This document shows positions 7,436-15,823 of a stretch of 36,714 nucleotides of DNA, one piece after another. The position numbers and the translations under genes were made by a program. Origin of the DNA: Candidatus Daviesbacteria bacterium (GTDB taxonomy: Bacteria; Patescibacteriota; Microgenomatia; Daviesbacterales; UBA10151); contig JACPEY010000027.1 of NCBI GenBank assembly GCA_016183245.1, positions 1 to 36,714 of the forward strand, given 5' to 3'. The notes below the pieces were generated by a model. The model did not search any database. It saw only the letters and a program-made list of their open reading frames with translations, and was not told the origin of the DNA. Positions within the stretch are counted from its first letter, which is position 1, and each line of letters opens with the position of its first letter.

Positions 7436-9164
7436 ATGAATTTATATAAACCGGTTCTTATCCTGATCATTTTTTTAGTTTCTTTCCTGCCTTCTCCAGT
7501 TTCAGCCAGCACCTTAAGCAATCAGGTCCCCTGGGGGGCAAGGAATAACTATAATGCTTTTGATGGTTCAGGCTGGGATGCTTTTTTTAATGTCAGTTTC
7601 CCTGATTTTGGGCCGGGGGTGGATATTTATGCAGGAACAGGAGGAACAGCCGGGTCAGGTCCTTATCCTTCCGACCCCGCAGCTTACTTCAATGGTTTTA
7701 CTGCAGGACAAACCATTACCTTTAGAACTACCATTACCAACAGTTCAGGTAATACAGGCAAAGATAATTTCTGGTTTTCTGTATCCAAAGTCATTGCCTG
7801 CCCGGGCTTTAATCTTTCTTCACCAACTTTAACAGAACAAAACCTGTATGACTGCAGTGTAGCCGGAAACAGGATACTAACCAACCAGCAGCTGGTCTTC
7901 TGGTCTCCTTCTTTAACCTACCACCACCCGGGGTGTGCAACCGGCATTGACGGTAAGTTCTGCTTGAATATCTCCAATGCTGCACCAGACAATACTGCCG
8001 CCTTAACCTATACCTGGACACCTACTGAGGCAGGTTATTACCAGTTTGACTTTGGCAGTGATGATTATGGGCATGATTACCCTGGTGCCACAGCCTATGC
8101 AGCCGGCTTTCTCAGGGTCATCCCTGCCCCTCTGCCTCCACCACCACCTCCACCAGAAGGCACTAAAGCCTGTTCTATCACCAGTGTTTCTGCCGGAACT
8201 TCTTCTACCGAATCTTCCATTTCCTACAATGGCTGGGGCAGCACTACCACTGCTGAACCGGTTGGGTTATGGGTGGAGAAAAAAGTAAGTGGAGCTAATC
8301 CGGCCATTAGCCCTGCCCCCCAAGTTAATGGAGTTGAGGTTTTACCAACTATTTCCGGCTCCACATATTATTACCGGCTGGACTCACCCGGAGACTGTAA
8401 TGCCACCAGCACCATTTCCTGTTCTGCTTCCAAGTCTGTGATCTTACCTGTTGGAGAGTACTGGACCCATTGTGACCTTCCTACTAACCCTGCCTCCAAC
8501 CCACCCCTCCTGTTCTGCAGCAGACTTTGCAGAACTGGTTATTGCACCCAACCCTCCTGAAATCACCTCACTTGAGATTGGCAATAATCCTAACCGTGAC
8601 ACATTTACCACCACCTTTGAAGGTTCAGGCAGGCAAACAGGGCTTGAAGGGGGCAAAGGCTGGTATAACCCTATGACTGTTAAATTAAATGCAACCAAAG
8701 GGACTGGTGACATAAAACTTTATGTATCAGCCTTTTATGATAAAAGACAGGGGCAGACTACAGACCAGCAGGCTCTTTCTAATTTAACTGCCATTGAGGG
8801 TCAAATTAATGCAGATCCTGCCATAGGGTTTATGCTGGCTTATGCTGCCCAAAATTGCGCCAACCAAACAGACAATTGTTTAGTGGATAATACAGGATTT
8901 GGTTTTACCATCGGCAATTATTATGCGTTCGTTAAAGGCTCCGGGTGGGTAGATATTAGCAGTGAAATCATCAATGGGTATCCCATATATGACAACCTGG
9001 GTCAATCGATACTGACTGTTTTTCCTGTTTCCAAGGGTAATTATTTTGCCCAATGGAAAGTTAGGTATTATAAAGACTTTGGCAGCAAGAAGATGTATAC
9101 CCCCGGCTTTGTAATTGACAGCAATAATTTAAGCAGCTTCCAATCCGACATCCCCCCTAATTAG
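7436..9164 (+). pseudogene. Large secreted protein of unknown family, interrupted by one frameshift
   Basis: The first part starts at the ATG at 7436 with a clear signal peptide (KPVLILIIFLVSFLPSPVSA). It continues as a beta-rich, Gly/Ser/Thr/Asn-rich protein with paired Cys and a Pro linker (PLPPPPPPPE) near residue 235, and stops at 8560. The plus-one frame, open from before 8451 to 9164, continues the same protein as SCSAADFAELVIAPNPPEI. The second frame has no ATG near its beginning, so the two are one gene with a shift around 8500-8515, in a C-rich run (CCCACCCCTCC). About 570 residues would result. Function is unknown. Exported, Cys-containing, beta-sandwich-like modules suggest a cell-surface role. 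The shift may be a sequencing error in the C run or a genuine lesion. Confidence 0.65.
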
Positions 9165-10914
9165 CTGGCTGCATGACTTTCGGCAGATACAAAGCATAAC
9201 CACCTGCAATAGTGACTTTTATCCACTGGTCAGAAGATGTAATACCATTGGTAATCCGGCGAAGTAATAAACCATTATATGCAGTCTGATTAACTCTTAC
9301 GTCCCTTAGTAAATACCTCTCAGTACCCTGGGTTAAAACCGTCACAAACCGGCCCGGATCTCCGCGCATCCCTCCATTTGGCCAAGCAGGAGGTGAATCT
9401 CCGTCCTCCGGCACCAAAAACCTTTGGTTTAAATCTCCGGGCTTATCTAAAGAAAAAGTCTCAATATGCGGATATCTGATAACACTGGCCCTAGGAAGAA
9501 ATGCTGTTGACATATACCCTCTACCACCAGATAAATCTGCAACTGCGGCCGCAATCCCGATTCCTGATGTACCCCCTCCGGCGTTAATTTCAGGGTAACC
9601 CGTAATATTGGGACGCACATCTTTAGCGAAATCGCGTACATTATCAGTATTATGGATCAAAGTAGCCCATTGGTATGTGTTCTCAGGATCAGATGTATCA
9701 TTATTAACCATCCAGATAATATGTTCATTAATGGAATTATAATAATGGTTTAACCTTTTACTCATATTATGCCCCTCTTCCGAATGCCTTTGGGTGGTAG
9801 AGGCAGTTAAAGTGGTACGATTAAAAACAGTTTCCATATATCCCGGATAAGGAAAACCAGTACCGTAACTTGAGGAGGTATCGGCAGATACACTCACTAA
9901 CGGGCCTCCCACGCCACCAGGCAGACAACCACCGCATAAGTTAAACGTCCGGAAAGTCCTGGTAGCCAGGTCAAAATACTGGTAAAGATATTCTGTTTCT
10001 CCGGCCGAAATATTGCCTGCCCTAACAATAATGCCTGTTTTGTCCGGTGTGACTGTTCCGTCCAGAATACTGCCTTTACCGTTATTGTAAACCGATATGC
10101 CGCCATTTTCATACAAACCCAGCTTACCTTCATTCATACCAGGGCCAGTACTTCCTAATGCACCCATAATTGAACCATCGTCTGAAGCAATAACAGCTGT
10201 ACCCAGAAACGGCAACTTAGTTAACTTCTTTGCCAGAGCCAGCTCTCCGTCTTTTAGTCCTCCGCTGGCAATATACTGACCCAGATCACCCAGATTAATC
10301 AATGTTGCCAGCCTGTCCCTGCCTATTAACTGTAAATCAACCACAGTATAACTGGTAATTATCTGCTCTGAAAGCATCCCTCCTTTAGCTTCCAGTGGTT
10401 TTTTAGAAGTCGGATCACCAAGGTTTGATTCCTTTGCCTGAGCTGATTTTTGATCAAAATCAACACCAGAGGAAAGAATAGAGACTGCAACAACAAAAGC
10501 AGCTTCTGCAAACTGCAAGCATCTGCTACGTAATGAAGAATTGTTAATCTTGGGAGCTTTGAGAGGTTTTTCTCCAACAATAATATAGTCTTCTCCTGAT
10601 TCCAATAATTGCCCGTCAATATTTCTTACTGTCTGGGGAGAATCAGTTAAAACTGCCTGTCTCAGATCATCTTCTGCCAAACCAGCCTTAATTCTGTTTT
10701 GTCTGATAACTGCTCTTACTTGTGTAAGCTTGCCTAAATCTAAAACATTAGAACCAAACGGAGTAACAGGAATGGCAATTTTTGGAAAAAAAACTTCCAC
10801 CCCAAGGAGGTTAAGGGGTGATATTCTATCTTTTGAATTCTGACTAACTACTTTAGGACCAATTTCCTCTTCTCCAGGACATCGTCCCTCAGGAGTTATT
10901 AGACCGTTTGACAT
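9157..10914 (-). CDS. Unknown 585-residue protein, possibly surface-exposed
   Basis: I do not recognise a family. The ATG at 10914 is chosen because AGAAGG lies upstream at good spacing. Residues about 130-155 hold one hydrophobic stretch (CLQFAEAAFVVAVSILSSG), preceded by a charged region. The part after it is rich in Gly, Ser, Thr, Asn and Tyr, with many short beta-like repeats (GLYENGGISVYNNGKGS), as in extracellular beta proteins. LRSRCLQFAEAAF is too far from the N-terminus for a normal signal peptide, so a signal-anchor with a cytoplasmic head of about 130 residues is more likely. The last codons overlap the convergent secreted-protein gene by 8 nt. A small perfect inverted repeat covers the upstream region. 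Confidence 0.6.
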   Translation of the reverse strand: MSNGLITPEGRCPGEEEIGPKVVSQNSKDRISPLNLLGVEVFFPKIAIPVTPFGSNVLDLGKLTQVRAVIRQNRIKAGLAEDDLRQAVLTDSPQTVRNIDGQLLESGEDYIIVGEKPLKAPKINNSSLRSRCLQFAEAAFVVAVSILSSGVDFDQKSAQAKESNLGDPTSKKPLEAKGGMLSEQIITSYTVVDLQLIGRDRLATLINLGDLGQYIASGGLKDGELALAKKLTKLPFLGTAVIASDDGSIMGALGSTGPGMNEGKLGLYENGGISVYNNGKGSILDGTVTPDKTGIIVRAGNISAGETEYLYQYFDLATRTFRTFNLCGGCLPGGVGGPLVSVSADTSSSYGTGFPYPGYMETVFNRTTLTASTTQRHSEEGHNMSKRLNHYYNSINEHIIWMVNNDTSDPENTYQWATLIHNTDNVRDFAKDVRPNITGYPEINAGGGTSGIGIAAAVADLSGGRGYMSTAFLPRASVIRYPHIETFSLDKPGDLNQRFLVPEDGDSPPAWPNGGMRGDPGRFVTVLTQGTERYLLRDVRVNQTAYNGLLLRRITNGITSSDQWIKVTIAGGYALYLPKVMQPAN

Positions 10915-10916
10915 AT

Positions 10917-10940
10917 ATATACCTTCTGCTCGAGGTATAT
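10917..10940. promoter_or_regulatory. Inverted repeat over the ribosome-binding region of the 585-residue protein
   Basis: ATATACCT (10917-10924) and AGGTATAT (10933-10940) are perfect 8-bp arms with an 8-nt loop, just before the ATG at 10914. In mRNA it would form a hairpin holding the AGAAGG ribosome binding site. In DNA it could be an operator. Confidence 0.45.
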
Positions 10941-11009
10941 TTATTGGACCTATAGTACCATATTTATCACAAAAAGTCAAGATTGTAAATTACCCAAAAG
11001 CTTTATGGG

Positions 11010-11023
11010 CTTCTTGTACGATT
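11010..11023 (-). promoter_or_regulatory. ATCGTACAAG-type motif upstream of a secreted-protein gene
   Basis: The minus-strand reading contains ATCGTACAAG, the same 10-mer seen at 18411-18420 and 4386-4395. It lies 45-60 bp upstream of the ATG at 11068. It may be a member of the operator family proposed for the mevalonate genes. Confidence 0.35.
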
Positions 11024-11067
11024 GTAGCTTGCAAAAAAATTTCCAATGTTGCAATAATAGATTAGGT

Positions 11068-11511
11068 ATGGATTTAAAACGCTGTCTTTTTACCTATTCC
11101 TTTATTGCACTCGTTGTTTTTGCATTCCTACCTTCTTCCGCGCTTGCCGCCTGGAATTTTGATGCCACTCCTCCTACTTGCGATCTTTATCCAAAATCTG
11201 CCATCTTTACTGTAGGAGAACTAATTAGTATTTATACAAGCTCTATGAGTGCTGATGTTGCTTCAACAACTTTAAGCAGCATACCCCCAATTGCCGGCCT
11301 GACTTTGCCTTTCCCCTGGAACACGGCAGGATTTGCTACAGGAGACTATAAATTTACCTTAAGGCTTGTTGACACAGCAGGTAATGTAAGTACTGATACA
11401 TCGTGCGCTCCAATTACAATTACCCTCAGTGCAATACAACAACCCTGGTTAAAAACAACCGGCGGAGATGTCCATTCCAATAAAGAAATAAACTCCCCCC
11501 AAGGACCATGA
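11068..11511 (+). CDS. Small secreted protein with Ig-like segment
   Basis: 147 residues from the ATG at 11068, chosen because it begins a signal peptide (basic DLKR, hydrophobic FIALVVFAFLPSSALA, then AW). The mature part has the alternating pattern of a bacterial Ig-like domain (YKFTLRLVDTAGNVSTD) and two to three Cys. The tail QQPWLKTTGGDVHSNKEI is polar and ends abruptly. The stop codon overlaps the start of the next gene (ATGATGA), so the two are co-translated. The pair may be parts of one surface structure. Function is unknown. Confidence 0.65.
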   Translation: MDLKRCLFTYSFIALVVFAFLPSSALAAWNFDATPPTCDLYPKSAIFTVGELISIYTSSMSADVASTTLSSIPPIAGLTLPFPWNTAGFATGDYKFTLRLVDTAGNVSTDTSCAPITITLSAIQQPWLKTTGGDVHSNKEINSPQGP

Positions 11512-12380
11512 TGAGGATTAAAGTTCTACAAATAGAATTAATAACAGCTCTATTCTTATTCCTGGTACTTTCATTTTACTTCCATCCTGCTTTTGCAGCA
11601 ACAGGCGAACCATGGAATATGCCTTGCCCGGTACAAAATCTTAATCAAAGGGCTGATGGGTTAATCAGTGCAAAAAATATTTCAGTTAAATTCGGCAACC
11701 CAAAAGGCGCCTGCGTTATCTCCCCTCAAGCCCCTTTTGCGCCCTACGCAATTGATACTTATGATGACTTAAAATCGCGCTATTATGCCCAGGCTAAATC
11801 TTCTGCTGCAGTCACAAAACATGATCCCATACCCTTAAATTATAATGGTGCTACAGATATATATGAAAGTTCCATAGATTTCAGAGACAATACAAAAAAC
11901 CATCTTTATTTGATCAATGGCAACTTATTAAAACGCCCCGGCTTAGGCTTTCTCCAGGATCCTGATCCACTCAAACCACCTGGTCTGGTATTTGTAGAAG
12001 GGAACTTTTCCATACAAAGCGATATAGGATATACCGGCGGGCTGGTTTTTGTGGTAAAAGGAAATGTGTTAATTGACAAATCAGTGACGGTAATTAATGC
12101 AGTTATAATTTCTTCCGGCACTCTATATACGGCAACTGACACTTCTAATATCCTCAACCCAAACACCTGCAGCCATAACAGTCCTGTTGCTGCCAGCCAG
12201 CTTACTGTCAACGGCAGTTTAATTGCTCTTAACAGCAGCAATAAAATTGAATTCTGCCGGACACTGGGAGCAGCCAACAATACTACCCCTGCTGAACTAA
12301 TTCAACATCAGCCAAAATATCTGGTTATTTTAAGGAATTTGTTCTCCGATACTTTCCAAAAGTGGTCAGAAATTCAATAG
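11508..12380 (+). CDS. Secreted protein with beta-helix-like C-terminal part
   Basis: 290 residues. A signal peptide or anchor (ALFLFLVLSFYFHPAFA) is followed by an extracellular domain. From about residue 165 repeated short strands (GLVFVEGNFSIQSDIGYTGG, then VVKGNVLIDKSVTVINAVII and SQLTVNGSLIAL) suggest a right-handed beta-helix. The end, QPKYLVILRNLFSDTFQKW, is a compact hydrophobic cap. There are no recognisable catalytic motifs. It overlaps the upstream secreted gene by 4 nt. Surface-structure or filament component is a guess from the repeat pattern only. A palindromic repeat follows the stop. Confidence 0.65.
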   Translation: MMRIKVLQIELITALFLFLVLSFYFHPAFAATGEPWNMPCPVQNLNQRADGLISAKNISVKFGNPKGACVISPQAPFAPYAIDTYDDLKSRYYAQAKSSAAVTKHDPIPLNYNGATDIYESSIDFRDNTKNHLYLINGNLLKRPGLGFLQDPDPLKPPGLVFVEGNFSIQSDIGYTGGLVFVVKGNVLIDKSVTVINAVIISSGTLYTATDTSNILNPNTCSHNSPVAASQLTVNGSLIALNSSNKIEFCRTLGAANNTTPAELIQHQPKYLVILRNLFSDTFQKWSEIQ

Positions 12381-12406
12381 GCCTAGCAGTCATCTCAAAA
12401 CCCTAA

Positions 12407-12511
12407 TGTCATTCTGGGGACGAACGTAGTGAGGACTCCAGAATCTGTCTGATCCGTGGATTCTGGACTCGATGACTCGTCTGCAGCCTGCAAAGCGGGC
12501 CCAGAATGACA
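12407..12511. repeat. Palindromic repeat element between convergent genes
   Basis: The arms TGTCATTCTGGG and CCCAGAATGACA are perfect 12-bp inverted repeats. Inner modules CCAGAATC and GATTCTGG are also inverted. It fills most of the gap between the secreted protein (ends 12380) and uppS (ends 12541), where it could also serve as a bidirectional terminator hairpin. Confidence 0.9.
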
Positions 12512-12540
12512 GTTTTGAAATAGGCTCTAAGTAACATAAG

Positions 12541-13245
12541 TTACTTACCAAAGTTACGCTTCTGATCCTGATACCACAAAATGGCTTTTTTTAACTTCTT
12601 AGCATCAAAATCCGGCCACAAAGTAGTAGTAAAGTAAAATTCCGAATAGGCTGTCTGCCAAAGCAAAAAATTTGAAAGCCTACTCCGTCCTCCTGTCCTG
12701 ATTACCAAATCAGGGTCAGGCTGGCCTTTGGTATATAAATGCTTTGCCACCAGTTCTTCATTGATTTTGTTTACATCTATGCCGTTTTCCAGCAAATTCT
12801 TAAAAGCCGCTACAATTTCTTTTTTCCCGCCGTAATTTAAGGCAATATTTAATTTGATGGATTCACTTTTAATGTAAGTTTTCCTCACCTGGTCTATCAG
12901 CTTTTTTATGGTACCTGGAAGGCCGTGCATCTCCCCTAAAACAGTCACACTTACCCCTCTTTGCATCATTTTTTTAAGCCTTGAATGATACCCTTTCCTA
13001 AAGATTTGAAAAAGTCCCAATATCTCCCTTTTAGCACGCTCTTTAATATTTTCAGTCGAGAGTGCATAAACTGTAATAGTTTTTACTCCAAACTTCTCAG
13101 CTGCCTCTACCACTTTATCCAAAGTCTCTGCCCCTTTTTCATGCCCTTTCATATCAGGCAATCCCTTTCCCCTGGCCCATCTTCTGTTCCCATCCATGAT
13201 TATGGCTATGTGGGAAGGAATGTTCTGTTTATCTGTTTTTCTCAT
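12541..13245 (-). CDS. uppS: Undecaprenyl-diphosphate synthase (cis-prenyltransferase)
   Basis: 234 residues, normal length. It extends an allylic diphosphate with IPP units in cis to give the C55 carrier for cell-wall and glycan assembly. The signature IAIIMDGNRRWARGKG near residue 15 carries the catalytic Asp. VYALSTEN, LNYGGKKEI and DLVIRTGG, then RLSNFLLWQTAYSEF, are the other family motifs. RTGGRSRLSNF differs from the usual RTxGExR because Glu is replaced by Arg. The neighbours are a trans-polyprenyl synthase and the mevalonate genes, which fits a dedicated polyprenol branch. An AT-rich repeat region separates it from the trans-synthase on the same strand. Confidence 0.92.
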   Translation of the reverse strand: MRKTDKQNIPSHIAIIMDGNRRWARGKGLPDMKGHEKGAETLDKVVEAAEKFGVKTITVYALSTENIKERAKREILGLFQIFRKGYHSRLKKMMQRGVSVTVLGEMHGLPGTIKKLIDQVRKTYIKSESIKLNIALNYGGKKEIVAAFKNLLENGIDVNKINEELVAKHLYTKGQPDPDLVIRTGGRSRLSNFLLWQTAYSEFYFTTTLWPDFDAKKLKKAILWYQDQKRNFGK

Positions 13246-13249
13246 AGAA

Positions 13250-13384
13250 TATAAGTCAAAAATTAAAAATTAAAAGTCAAAAGTACAAGTTAAAATTAAA
13301 AAGTTCTACACTTTTAACTTTTCAATTGTAATTTTGTTCTGCCGAAGGCAGTTTGAAAAACATTTTGCATTTTTACTTTTGAAT
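13250..13384. repeat. AT-rich inverted repeat tract (AAAGTCAAAA/TTTTGACTTT family)
   Basis: Runs built from AAAAATTAAAAGTCAAAAGT on one side face TTTTAACTTTTCAATTGTAA and CATTTTTACTTTTGAATTT on the other. The hairpin CTGCCGAAGGCAG (13339-13351) lies between them. The tract fills the gap between uppS and the polyprenyl synthase. It belongs to a second dispersed family also seen at 6061-6115, 15696-15815, 16865-16948 and 27955-27998. Confidence 0.6.
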
Positions 13385-14281
13385 TTACTTAATCCTTTTA
13401 ACTAAATACTCTCCCATCTGTTCTAATAATTTACTCATATTCTCATCTTTAGTTATATCTGATAATAAGTTCAATGCCTGTTTTGTATATTTTTCTGCGG
13501 CTTTTCCGGCCGACTCTAACTTTTCAATATTATCTGTTTCATTATCTAAAATATCGTCCCTGATTTGATAAGCTATTCCCAATTTTTCCCCAAACTGCCC
13601 AAATATCCTAATCTTTTCCTCGTTTGCGCCGGCTAAAATTGCTCCAAGTTGTAAAGGCCCGGCAATAGTATAGCAGGCGGTTTTAAATTTCATCACAATA
13701 AGCGGATCAGTATCCTCCAAATCCAACAATTCCCCCCAGGCAGTATTCATCATAATCTGAGAAAATAATTTAAGGGCAGAAATTTTATAATCTGTAGGGA
13801 AATCACTTTCTGAAATCAGCTTAAAACTTAAGAAAAAACCATAATCTGCTAAACTGATGGCCTGAGAGAGAGCGTAATGATTCCCTCCCAAAGCCTGATG
13901 CAAAGCAGGCTGGTCACGGCGCAAAGGACTTTGATCAATAATATCATCGTGAATCAAAACTGCGCTGTGGAGTATTTCATAAGCTGCCGCAACTTTATAA
14001 ATGTCATCCTGGTAAGGTCGCCTTGGCGACCGCATCCAGGATCTAGATTCTGGAGTCGTCGCTTCCGCTCCTCCCCAGAATGACATTCCTAACTGGTATC
14101 CCAAAACCACCAAAGCCCCCCTAATCCTCTTCCCTCCCCGGCATGATTTAATAAAAGCGAAAAGAAGAGGCACCAGCTTTTTATCAATTTCTCCGGCCTC
14201 ATTTAGTTGCTTATTTAAAATTCTTTCTATCTCTTTGTCTGTTGCTTTGACAGACTCTTTCAGATACTTTTCAAAATCCAC
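13385..14281 (-). CDS. Trans-polyprenyl diphosphate synthase (IspA/GGPPS family) with in-frame repeat insertion
   Basis: 298 residues from a GTG start. It condenses DMAPP or allylic diphosphates with IPP and supplies the primer for UppS. Both Asp-rich motifs are present: DDIID in ILHSAVLIHDDIIDQSPLRR and DDILD in AYQIRDDILDNE. SCRGGKRIRG is the conserved IPP-binding region. Residues about 66-94 (WGGAEATTPESRSWMRSPRR) are encoded by a palindromic repeat element. They fall between an N-terminal helix and the helix before the first DDxxD, where homologues have a short loop. Chain length cannot be read reliably. The gene is divergent from HMG-CoA reductase, with a shared 143-bp regulatory gap. 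TAAATT lies 6 nt before the GTG, consistent with a leaderless mRNA. Confidence 0.88.
   Translation of the reverse strand: MDFEKYLKESVKATDKEIERILNKQLNEAGEIDKKLVPLLFAFIKSCRGGKRIRGALVVLGYQLGMSFWGGAEATTPESRSWMRSPRRPYQDDIYKVAAAYEILHSAVLIHDDIIDQSPLRRDQPALHQALGGNHYALSQAISLADYGFFLSFKLISESDFPTDYKISALKLFSQIMMNTAWGELLDLEDTDPLIVMKFKTACYTIAGPLQLGAILAGANEEKIRIFGQFGEKLGIAYQIRDDILDNETDNIEKLESAGKAAEKYTKQALNLLSDITKDENMSKLLEQMGEYLVKRIK
14002..14085. repeat. Palindromic repeat element inside the polyprenyl synthase gene
   Basis: Arms TGTCATCCTGG and CCAGAATGACA (one mismatch), with inner GGTCGCCTTGGCGACC. The element is open in the minus-strand frame used by the gene. Its peptide TPESRSWMRSPRRPYQ nearly equals the one potentially encoded by the intergenic copy at 287-395. 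Confidence 0.9.
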
Positions 14282-14342
14282 TTGATAAATTTACCACAAG
14301 TCCTACATTAACGCCAATGTATACAGCTTCTTAACTTTACAT

Positions 14343-14372
14343 CAATTACTTGTACAATCGCACACTATATTG
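14343..14372 (-). promoter_or_regulatory. 30-bp operator-like element upstream of HMG-CoA reductase
   Basis: This 30-bp sequence matches the reverse complement of 18397-18426 at 28 of 30 positions. It contains the core CTTGTACAATCGCACACTAT. It lies in the divergent gap between the polyprenyl synthase and HMG-CoA reductase, 53 bp before the reductase ATG. Conservation over 30 bp in non-coding DNA in front of two genes of the same pathway suggests a transcription-factor site. Confidence 0.6.
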
Positions 14373-14389
14373 TCAACTCTAGAATCAAT

Positions 14390-14417
14390 TTGAGTTTTGA
14401 TAGACTTCTGTTAAAAT
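14390..14417 (+). promoter_or_regulatory. Putative promoter of the HMG-CoA reductase operon
   Basis: TTGAGT (14390-14395), 16 bp, TAAAAT (14412-14417), then 7 nt to the ATG at 14425. The message would be leaderless. The -35 match is only moderate. Confidence 0.5.
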
Positions 14418-14424
14418 TGGCTAC

Positions 14425-15726
14425 ATGAAGAACAAATTATCTTTACGCGACTTTCCCTCAGCGCAAAAAAGGCGTGAATTTTTGGAAACAGAATTGAATA
14501 TCAAACTGGATAATGTTGGATGTTTTAGTTTTACAGAAGACCAGGCTGTTGGCCGCAACATCGAAAACCTGATTGGAGCCACCCAGATCCCGTTAGGAAT
14601 AGCAGGCCCATTATTAATCCATTCTTCTGTCATCCTGAGGGAGTCTTCGACCGAAGGATCTCTGACGAATGTCAGAATCTCAAACAAGTCTTCGACCCTG
14701 AGGCTCAGACCCGAAGGGTTGAGAGATTCTTCGCTTGTCGCTCAGAATGACAGAACAGGAAAAAAATATTATCTCCCTCTAGCCACTACCGAGGGAGCGC
14801 TCGTTGCTTCTGCCTCCCGGGGGTGCAAAGCTATCAATCAATCAGGCGGAGCGGAAGTCTTGGTAGAAGAAGTCGGGGTAACACGCGGGCCTGTTTTTAA
14901 AGTTAAGGGTATCAGGGAAGGCATACAGATTAAACAGTGGATCAAAGACCATTTTGCTGATTTGGCCAAAGTTGCAGAGACAACTTCCCATCACTTACGC
15001 TTAAAAAAAATGGGCTGCAGGTTAGTAGGCAGAAACTTATTTGCCCGTTTTTATTATGATTGCCAAGATGCCATGGGCATGAATATGGCCACCATTGCTA
15101 CAGAGCAGGCAGTAAGTTTGATTGAACAGGGAACCGAAGCCAGATGTATTTCAATTGCCGGCAATTTTGATATTGATAAAAAACCCGGCTGGTTAAACTT
15201 TATCTCAGGCAGAGGCAAAAGGGTTTGGGCAGAAAGCGTTTTGAAAAAAGAAATTGTCAAATCAGTTTTAAAAACTACACCGGAAAAAATAGCTGAAGTT
15301 GTATATAGAAAATGCCAAATCGGCTCTGCCATGGCAGGTTCTTTAGGGTTTAATGCTCATTTTGCCAATGTGGTGGCAGCTGTTTTTGCAGCCACCGGCC
15401 AGGATTTAGCGCACGTTGCAGAAGGAAGTCTAGGCATAACTACTGCAGAAGTTTTGACAAACGGCGACCTTTATTTTTCAATCTATTTACCTTCTTTAAT
15501 GTGCGGTACTGTAGGCGGCGGAACACACCTGCCTGCCCAACAGGAAGCTTTATCTATTATGGGTGTTAAAGGGACCGGAGATAGTGTAAAATATGCCCAA
15601 ATTTTGGGATCTGCTATACTGGCGGTGGAAGTTTCCCTGATGGCCTCTCTGGCAGAAGGGTCATTGGCAAAAGCACACCAGAAACTAGGAAGAGGTCAAA
15701 AGTCAAAAATCAAAACTCAAAAGTAA
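14425..15726 (+). CDS. Hydroxymethylglutaryl-CoA reductase (class I-like) with in-frame repeat insertion
   Basis: 433 residues. It reduces HMG-CoA to mevalonate with NAD(P)H. ENLIGATQIPLGIAGP and LATTEGALVAS (catalytic Glu) lie in the N-terminal part. DAMGMNMAT is the cofactor motif, GRGKRVWAE has the catalytic Lys, GQDLAHVAEG the Asp, GTVGGGTHLP is conserved, and SLAKAHQKLGRG has the C-terminal catalytic His, so the active-site set is complete. Residues about 71-110 are encoded by a palindromic element. They replace the short loop between IAGPLL and the YYLPLATTEG strand. The last residues (GQKSKIKTQK) come from an AT-rich repeat tract. It is the first gene of the group with HMG-CoA synthase, thiolase and DUF35. 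Soluble: no membrane segments. Confidence 0.92.
   Translation: MKNKLSLRDFPSAQKRREFLETELNIKLDNVGCFSFTEDQAVGRNIENLIGATQIPLGIAGPLLIHSSVILRESSTEGSLTNVRISNKSSTLRLRPEGLRDSSLVAQNDRTGKKYYLPLATTEGALVASASRGCKAINQSGGAEVLVEEVGVTRGPVFKVKGIREGIQIKQWIKDHFADLAKVAETTSHHLRLKKMGCRLVGRNLFARFYYDCQDAMGMNMATIATEQAVSLIEQGTEARCISIAGNFDIDKKPGWLNFISGRGKRVWAESVLKKEIVKSVLKTTPEKIAEVVYRKCQIGSAMAGSLGFNAHFANVVAAVFAATGQDLAHVAEGSLGITTAEVLTNGDLYFSIYLPSLMCGTVGGGTHLPAQQEALSIMGVKGTGDSVKYAQILGSAILAVEVSLMASLAEGSLAKAHQKLGRGQKSKIKTQK
14636..14754. repeat. Palindromic repeat element inside HMG-CoA reductase
   Basis: Arms TCTGTCATCCTGAG and CTCAGAATGACAGA (one mismatch), with the inner hairpin TCTGACGAATGTCAGA. The whole 119-bp element is open in the plus-strand frame of the gene and adds about 40 Ser/Arg/Glu-rich residues. 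Confidence 0.92.
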
Positions 15727-15815
15727 GGTAATTTCTCAACTATCGTTTCGAAATATATATTGTTCAAGCAAAGCGAGAACATACCACAATTTTGAATTTT
15801 GCATTTTGAATTTTA
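15696..15815. repeat. AT-rich inverted repeat tract between HMG-CoA reductase and synthase
   Basis: The left half AAAAGTCAAAAATCAAAACT begins inside the 3' end of HMG-CoA reductase. The right half ATTTTGAATTTTGCATTTTG ends just before the HMG-CoA synthase start. About 60 bp of unrelated sequence separates the halves. Same family as 13250-13384. Confidence 0.6.
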
Positions 15816-15823
15816 AATTAATC

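Noticed and set aside
7554-8288. Additional short frames within the first secreted protein
   Set aside because: They lie in other frames of a gene with a good signal peptide and consistent amino-acid composition.
12381-14424. tRNA or other structured RNA gene in the intergenic gaps
   Set aside because: No cloverleaf or TTCGA-type loop was seen; the gaps are filled by palindromic and AT-rich repeats and promoter elements.
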